In this document: positions 60,126-64,000 of the stretch, piece by piece
How positions within the stretch are numbered: the first letter of the stretch is position 1
Layout: each line of letters starts with the position of its first letter
Assembly (NCBI GenBank): GCA_038231395.1
Contig: JBBRLL010000001.1
Span: 90,692 to 154,691, forward strand
Length of the DNA stretch: 64,000 nt
Direction: 5' to 3'
DNA from: Stagnihabitans sp038231395
Lineage (GTDB): Bacteria; Pseudomonadota; Alphaproteobacteria; Rhodobacterales; Rhodobacteraceae
Notes under the pieces: model-generated
The model's database searches: none
Told to the model about the DNA's origin: nothing
The model's input: only the letters and a program-made list of their open reading frames with translations
Made by a program: the position numbers and the translations under genes

Positions 60126-60755
60126 ATGCAAGGCCGTTACACCGCCAGCTTTCGTGCGGAGTTGCTGGATCTGATGCTGTGGCGGCGCGATGTGCGCCGT
60201 TTCCGCACAGATCCGGTAGAGGCAGCGGTTCTGGACCGCTGCCTTGCTGCATTCTGCCTTGCCCCCTCGGTTGGCCTGTCCGAACCCTGGCGCATCCTGC
60301 GGGTGGAAAGCCCGCAGGCCCGCGCCGCCTGCACCGCCAATTTTGAAGCGGCCAATACCTCAGCCCTTGCCGGTTACGTCGGGGAAAAGGCGCAAACCTA
60401 TGCCGGGCTGAAACTGTCCGGCATGCGCGAAGCGCCCATCCATCTGGCGGTCTTTTGCGATGAGGGCACGGCGAAAGGTGCCAACCTCGGGGCCGCCACC
60501 ATGCCGCAAACCCGCGCCTATTCTGTTGTGGGTGCCATTACCCTGTTCTGGCTTGCCGCCCGGGCAGAAGGCCTTGGCCTCGGCTGGGTGTCCATCCTTG
60601 ACCCCACCCAACTGGCCCGCGACTTGTCGGTGCCGGAGGGCTGGACCTTCACCGGCTATCTGTGCATCGGCTGGCCAGAGGCCAATAGCACCACCCCGGA
60701 ACTGGAAAACCTCGGCTGGGAACGCCGCGCCCCGCTGATCATGGAAAGCCGCTGA
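60126..60755 (+). CDS. bluB: 5,6-dimethylbenzimidazole synthase
   Basis: A 209-aa flavodestructase making the lower ligand of vitamin B12 from reduced FMN and oxygen. RRDVRRFRTDPVE, LAPSVGLSEPWRILRV with the catalytic Asp/Ser region, and ARAEGLGLGWVSILDP match BluB. It overlaps the following rimM by 1 bp (TGATG) and follows rpsP by 9 bp. With the PduO-type enzyme it is one of two cobalamin genes in the window. Confidence 0.93.
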   Translation: MQGRYTASFRAELLDLMLWRRDVRRFRTDPVEAAVLDRCLAAFCLAPSVGLSEPWRILRVESPQARAACTANFEAANTSALAGYVGEKAQTYAGLKLSGMREAPIHLAVFCDEGTAKGANLGAATMPQTRAYSVVGAITLFWLAARAEGLGLGWVSILDPTQLARDLSVPEGWTFTGYLCIGWPEANSTTPELENLGWERRAPLIMESR

Positions 60756-61312
60756 TGCCCGACCCCATCCCTGAACCCAATGCTGGCCCCAATTCTAGGC
60801 CCAATTCTGGCCCCAATCCTGACCGCATCTGCGTTGGTGCCATCGCAGGCGCCTTCGGGGTGCAGGGTGAGGTGCGGCTGAAAAGCTTCTGCACCACGCC
60901 GGAAGACATCGCTTCTTACGGCCCCCTCTGGTCCGAGGATGGCACCCGTCAGTTCAAGCTGAAGCTGACCCGCCCGGTCGCTGGCGGGCTTGGGGCGCGT
61001 TTGACCGGCATCACCACCAAGGAGGAGGCTGACGCCCTCAAAGGTGTCACCCTGCACGTCGACCGCAAGCGTTTGCCGCGTCTGCCCGATGATGAATACT
61101 ACCACGCCGACCTGATCGGGCTGGAGGTGCGCGACCCCGGCGGCCTTCTGCTTGGCACGGTACGCGCCGTCCACAACCACGGCGCGGGCGACCTGCTGGA
61201 GATTTCGGGGGCAGGCACCGACCTTTTGCTGCCCTTCACCATGGCAAACGTGCCCACCGTGGACCTCGCCGCTGGCCGCATCGTGGCCGATCCTCCAGAC
61301 GGCTTGGATTAA
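60755..61312 (+). CDS. rimM: Ribosome maturation factor RimM with N-terminal repeat
   Basis: A 185-aa 16S processing factor for 30S head assembly. After the ICVGAIAGAFGVQGEVRLKSF opening come the RimM N domain and the PRC-barrel (LPDDEYYHADLIGLEV, about 109-124). Residues 8-23 are PNAG PNSR PNSG PNPD, from four 12-bp units; homologues normally start near DRICVG. No trmD or rplS follows, unlike the usual rpsP-rimM-trmD-rplS order. Confidence 0.94.
   Translation: MPDPIPEPNAGPNSRPNSGPNPDRICVGAIAGAFGVQGEVRLKSFCTTPEDIASYGPLWSEDGTRQFKLKLTRPVAGGLGARLTGITTKEEADALKGVTLHVDRKRLPRLPDDEYYHADLIGLEVRDPGGLLLGTVRAVHNHGAGDLLEISGAGTDLLLPFTMANVPTVDLAAGRIVADPPDGLD
60776..60823 (+). repeat. In-frame tandem repeat in rimM, 4 x 12 bp
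   Basis: CCCAATGCTGGC, CCCAATTCTAGG, CCCAATTCTGGC, CCCAATCCTGAC at 60776-60787, 60788-60799, 60800-60811, 60812-60823. They encode a Pro-Asn-x-x tetrapeptide four times just before the conserved start of RimM. Confidence 0.92.
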
Positions 61313-61606
61313 AGGCCCTGACCCTAACGGTATCCTTTGCGTCAGCCTGTCCGTTGCGGCCAACGCACCGGCCGCAGCCAGAACAAATCGGCCAGAATAA
61401 ATCGGCCAACCCGATTGGACCGAACTAAAAAGCCCCTCACCACAGCGGTAACCTTCGCCGCGGATGTTGCGCTGCGGCCAATGTGCCGGGCGGGCCAGAG
61501 CGATTGGGCCAGAGCGATTGGGCCAGAGCAATTGGTCCAGCCCAGTGGTATCGGACTAAAAAGGCTGGACACTAGCGTTAACCTTTGCTTGGATGCTCTG
61601 GCTGCC
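61310..61606 (+). repeat. Cluster of three related repeats with nested 14-bp units
   Basis: Copies at 61310-61425, 61426-61556 and 61557-61606 (partial) each begin TAAA(AA)G and contain a TAGCGKTAACCTTTGC-like stretch. Copies A and B carry a GCGGCCAAYG stretch and nested 14-bp units: GGGCCAGAGCGATT at 61492-61505 and 61506-61519, and a near-copy at 61520-61533; copy A has GCCAGAACAAATCG/GCCAGAATAAATCG. The 330-bp gap (61313-61642) has no gene. The minus-strand reading frame through it is not a protein family I know. Confidence 0.8.
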
Positions 61607-61642
61607 ATCGATGGCACCCCGGACCGGCTTTGAGAGGTAGAC

Positions 61643-62533
61643 GTGTCGAACCGCTTGCGTCTCTTACAGGCCGCCACGGCGCTTTTGTATATCGGCCCGC
61701 TGCTGGCTGGCCTGGCGGGTCAGGGCTGGGCGATGGTGCCGCTGTTCGCAGCGCTTTTCGTGGTGTGGAGCGTGATCTTGCGCCCCCATCTGTGGCCCGC
61801 CTCCCCCGCTGATTTCGCCAAGGCAGAGGCTGCTGTGGCCGTAGCTTCGCTGGTGGCCACGCAGGTTTTGCTGGTGACGCTGTGCTTCTCGATAGGCCTT
61901 GGGTTGGCCGGGGTGACAGGTCAGCATCTGGCTTTGCCGCTCTACCTGCCAGCCGCCCTGTCGTTCCTGTCCATCCCGCTCAGTCGGCTGGTCTGGAACC
62001 CAAGCCGGGTTGAAAGCCTCGCAGGCCTGGACCCTCTGACGCTCCGCCCAAGCCCGGACACTCTGCCATCTGCCACACTTCCCGCCACCACCGATCTGGC
62101 CTCCGCAGATCTCGCCGCAACCATGGTAGCGCAAGTCACAGCCCTGCAGAATGATGCGGGTGAGGCCGAGATTCAGTCCCATCTGACCGCCATCGCGACC
62201 CATGTTGACGCTGTTCTGATCCGCCGTGCGCTGCAAAACGCCATACGGGACCATCGCACCCACGCCGGGCTGAAAGCCCTTATTGTCCACGCCACTGACC
62301 CGGATGTGGCCGAACTTCTTCTGGGCAGCGCCTACCCCTCCGAAGCTTTCACCATGGCCGGGACCGATGACGACCTCTTGACGCTGTTTGCCACCCGCTG
62401 CGCCCGCGCTTTGCGCGACGAACCGCTTCTGGCCCCCGATTGCCCCACAGCCGCCGCCGTCACCCACGCTGGCGAAACCGCCGGAACAGAGGCACGGTCT
62501 GCCCTCCTCCGCCTTGCAGGCCTGCTGTCGTAA
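61643..62533 (+). CDS. Membrane protein of unknown function
   Basis: A 296-aa protein with four hydrophobic helices within residues 1-120 (about 12-27, 30-46, 66-90 and 97-113) and a soluble C-terminal part (about 155-296) with ATHVDAVLIRRALQNAIRDHRTHAGLKALIVHATDP. GTG start after GAGAGG. I recall similar proteins only from Rhodobacterales. A role in turnover or sensing is guesswork; none is assigned. Confidence 0.72.
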   Translation: MSNRLRLLQAATALLYIGPLLAGLAGQGWAMVPLFAALFVVWSVILRPHLWPASPADFAKAEAAVAVASLVATQVLLVTLCFSIGLGLAGVTGQHLALPLYLPAALSFLSIPLSRLVWNPSRVESLAGLDPLTLRPSPDTLPSATLPATTDLASADLAATMVAQVTALQNDAGEAEIQSHLTAIATHVDAVLIRRALQNAIRDHRTHAGLKALIVHATDPDVAELLLGSAYPSEAFTMAGTDDDLLTLFATRCARALRDEPLLAPDCPTAAAVTHAGETAGTEARSALLRLAGLLS

Positions 62534-62725
62534 AGCTCCGACGCAATCCTGACCCGCGACCCCTCTGGCCGCAAACCGATCCCCCGCAGCGGTCCTCAGC
62601 CTGCGCCCATGACGCTACCAAATCCCACGCTCTGACGCACGTGGCGAACCTCAGTCCGGGCCGCGCACCCCGCTTGCCAAGTCCGGCCGTTTGCGCCAAT
62701 CAGGCCCCACACAGCGGAGGCTTCC

Positions 62726-63736
62726 ATGCGCAAAGTTCTCGTCACCGGCACGGCTGGCTTCGTAGGCTTCCACCTCGCCCGCCTGCTGCTGGCAGAGGGC
62801 TTTCGCGTCCACGGCTATGACGGCATGTCCGACTACTACGACGTCCGCCTGAAACAACGCCGCCACCAGATTCTGCTGCAAACCCCCCACTTCACCGCCA
62901 CCGAAGCCCAGCTTGAAGACCGTGAGACCCTCGACCGCACCGCCGATGCGTTCCAACCCGACATCATCGTCCACCTCGCAGCGCAGGCCGGGGTCCGCTA
63001 CTCGCTTGAAAACCCCCGCGCCTATCTTGACAGCAACGTGATCGGCACCTTCAACGTGATGGAACTGGCCCGCCGCCATCAGGTCCAGCACCTCCTGATG
63101 GCCTCCACCTCCTCCGTCTACGGTGCCAACGAAGCCATGCCCTTTGCCGAGACGGACAAGGCCGATCACCAGCTGACCATCTACGCAGCCTCAAAAAAGG
63201 CGACCGAGTCGATGTCGCACGCGTACGCCCATCTCTGGCACATCCCCACCACCCTCTTTCGGTTTTTCACCGTCTATGGTCCGTGGGGCCGCCCCGACAT
63301 GGCGCTGTATAAATTCGTCGAGGCGATCCTGAACGACCGCCCCATTGACATCTACAACCATGGTGAGATGTACCGCGACTTCACCTATGTCACCGACCTC
63401 GTCCGCGCCATCCGCCTGCTGATCGACACCCCCCCGCCGATGCCGGGCACAGCCGAGCCTGTCCTCAACGACAGCCTCTCCCCCGCAGCCCCGTGGCGCG
63501 TCGTCAACATCGGCAACTCCGACAAGGTCAAACTCCTCGATTTCGTTGACGCCATCGAAGTTGCGACAGGCCGCAAGGCGAAGCGCAACTACATGGACAT
63601 GCAACCCGGCGACGTCCCCGCCACCTGGGCCGACGCCAGCCTGCTGCGCAGCCTCACCGGATATGCGCCACAGACGGACGTGAAGGACGGGATAGCGGCG
63701 TTCGTGGCGTGGTATCGCGAATACTACAGCGTCTAA
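62726..63736 (+). CDS. NAD-dependent nucleotide-sugar epimerase (UDP-glucuronate 4-epimerase type)
   Basis: A 336-aa extended short-chain dehydrogenase. VTGTAGFVGFHLARLLL is the Rossmann loop; STSSVYGANEAMPF and YAASKKATE (the YxxxK catalytic pair) follow; FFTVYGPWGRPDMALYKFV and the long C-terminus resemble UDP-glucuronate 4-epimerases of capsule or LPS synthesis. GGAGG precedes the ATG by 6 nt. Polysaccharide genes are not adjacent in the window, and an IS3-like element follows. Confidence 0.92.
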   Translation: MRKVLVTGTAGFVGFHLARLLLAEGFRVHGYDGMSDYYDVRLKQRRHQILLQTPHFTATEAQLEDRETLDRTADAFQPDIIVHLAAQAGVRYSLENPRAYLDSNVIGTFNVMELARRHQVQHLLMASTSSVYGANEAMPFAETDKADHQLTIYAASKKATESMSHAYAHLWHIPTTLFRFFTVYGPWGRPDMALYKFVEAILNDRPIDIYNHGEMYRDFTYVTDLVRAIRLLIDTPPPMPGTAEPVLNDSLSPAAPWRVVNIGNSDKVKLLDFVDAIEVATGRKAKRNYMDMQPGDVPATWADASLLRSLTGYAPQTDVKDGIAAFVAWYREYYSV

Positions 63737-63889
63737 CCCCCAATCCCCACACAGGGCCGCGCCCGACCTTGGGTGGGCGCACCAACGCCAGTTCTAGGCA
63801 CTTTATCCCTCAACCCCTCCCGCCGAAGTTCTGCTGGCAACCCTAGCAAACGCGCCCTCCCGGGGTAATCCCCCCCGAAAGTAGGGGGC

Positions 63890-64000
63890 TGTATAAGTAG
63901 AATTTTCTCGGCAAGATGCATGAGGAGATTCAGATGAAGACGAGCAGATACACGGAACCTCAGATTCTCGCGATCCTGCGCCAAGCCGAAGGCGGTGTGC
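63890..64000 (+). mobile_element. Left end of an IS3-family insertion sequence
   Basis: From about 63890 a TGTATAAGTAGAATTTTCTC stretch looks like the terminal inverted repeat (IS3 ends usually start with TG). It is followed 44 bp later by an OrfA start. The right end is outside the window, so target duplication and family group cannot be confirmed. Confidence 0.6.
63934..64000 (+). CDS. IS3-family transposase OrfA, partial
   Basis: The first 22 codons (MKTSRYTEPQILAILRQAEG) match the helix-turn-helix start of IS3-type OrfA (usual pattern: K-x-S-R-F/Y-T-E-x-Q-I). GAGGAG lies ahead of the ATG. The gene runs off the window edge. Confidence 0.82.
   Translation, partial: MKTSRYTEPQILAILRQAEGGV

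Noticed and set aside
60656..61531. Minus-strand 291-codon frame over the rimM downstream repeats
   Set aside because: It crosses rimM antisense and the repeat cluster; no protein family seen and repeats explain the internal similarity.

Overview
The window is about 62-65% GC and reads as a chromosomal segment of an alphaproteobacterium of the Rhodobacterales (Rhodobacter/Roseobacter relatives). The basis is the gene families present (DUF6473 and HIG1-type twin-TM proteins, CcrM, a tandem peptide deformylase-fmt cluster, BluB, HupE/UreJ), GTTC-N7-GTTC LexA boxes of the alphaproteobacterial type, and gene order. I saw no rRNA, tRNA, prophage or CRISPR array. The only mobile element is the start of an IS3-family transposase cut by the right edge.

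Layout. 0-1.5 kb: solute-binding protein and permease of an ABC importer. 1.8-5.4 kb: leftward group etfA, etfB, a polyol-type dehydrogenase, PduO-type cobalamin adenosyltransferase and a HIG1-domain protein. 5.5-12.4 kb: tagatose-bisphosphate aldolase subunit, DUF6473, 3-hydroxybutyryl-CoA dehydrogenase, MOSC protein, lytic transglycosylase, PatB/MalY lyase. 12.5-15 kb: three overlapping peptide deformylase genes and fmt. 15-20.6 kb: EVE protein, moaB, uracil-DNA glycosylase, then pyrB, a 34-aa membrane peptide, a PH-like membrane protein, a dihydroorotase-like gene and plsY. 20.7-25.2 kb: gshA, a NucS-like nuclease, rsmE, ubiA. 25-32 kb: OmpA/BON protein, CoA transferase-dsbA-DUF721, mutY. 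32-36 kb: alkB, ccrM, rnhB. 36-42 kb: a membrane-anchored winged-helix protein, two HupE proteins, NYN/LOTUS protein, ybaK, FkbM methyltransferase, glutathione-dependent formaldehyde dehydrogenase. 42-52.7 kb: cytochrome c', SOS genes imuB and dnaE2 separated by a transglycosylase, an iron-permease-like protein and rnr. 52.7-56 kb: a phosphodiesterase, and LysR divergent from two DoxX genes. 56-61.3 kb: ffh, three acetyltransferases, chorismate mutase, rpsP, bluB, rimM. 61.3-64 kb: an intergenic repeat cluster, a membrane protein, a nucleotide-sugar epimerase and the IS3 edge.

How the genes connect. Many neighbours are coupled by 4-bp start/stop overlaps (def-def-def-fmt; ffh-GNAT-GNAT-GNAT-chorismate mutase; DUF721-dsbA-CoA transferase; pyrB-micropeptide; PH protein-dihydroorotase-like). 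N-formylation of initiator tRNA and deformylation of products sit in one cluster. The ETF subunits, CoA dehydrogenase, CoA transferase and AlkB fit fatty-acid or alkane oxidation. imuB and dnaE2 each carry a consensus LexA box almost touching the start codon.

The most unusual signals are: a 22-unit, 15-bp in-frame tandem repeat inside dnaE2, with a 13-bp x7 array upstream of its SOS box; similar short tandem arrays in rimM, the iron-permease-like gene and the rimM downstream region; a two-TM protein with a C-terminal OmpR-type winged helix; the pyrB locus, which combines a membrane micropeptide, a PH-like protein and a dihydroorotase homologue lacking its metal ligands; and three GANTC methylation sites spaced 11 and 22 bp upstream of ccrM.
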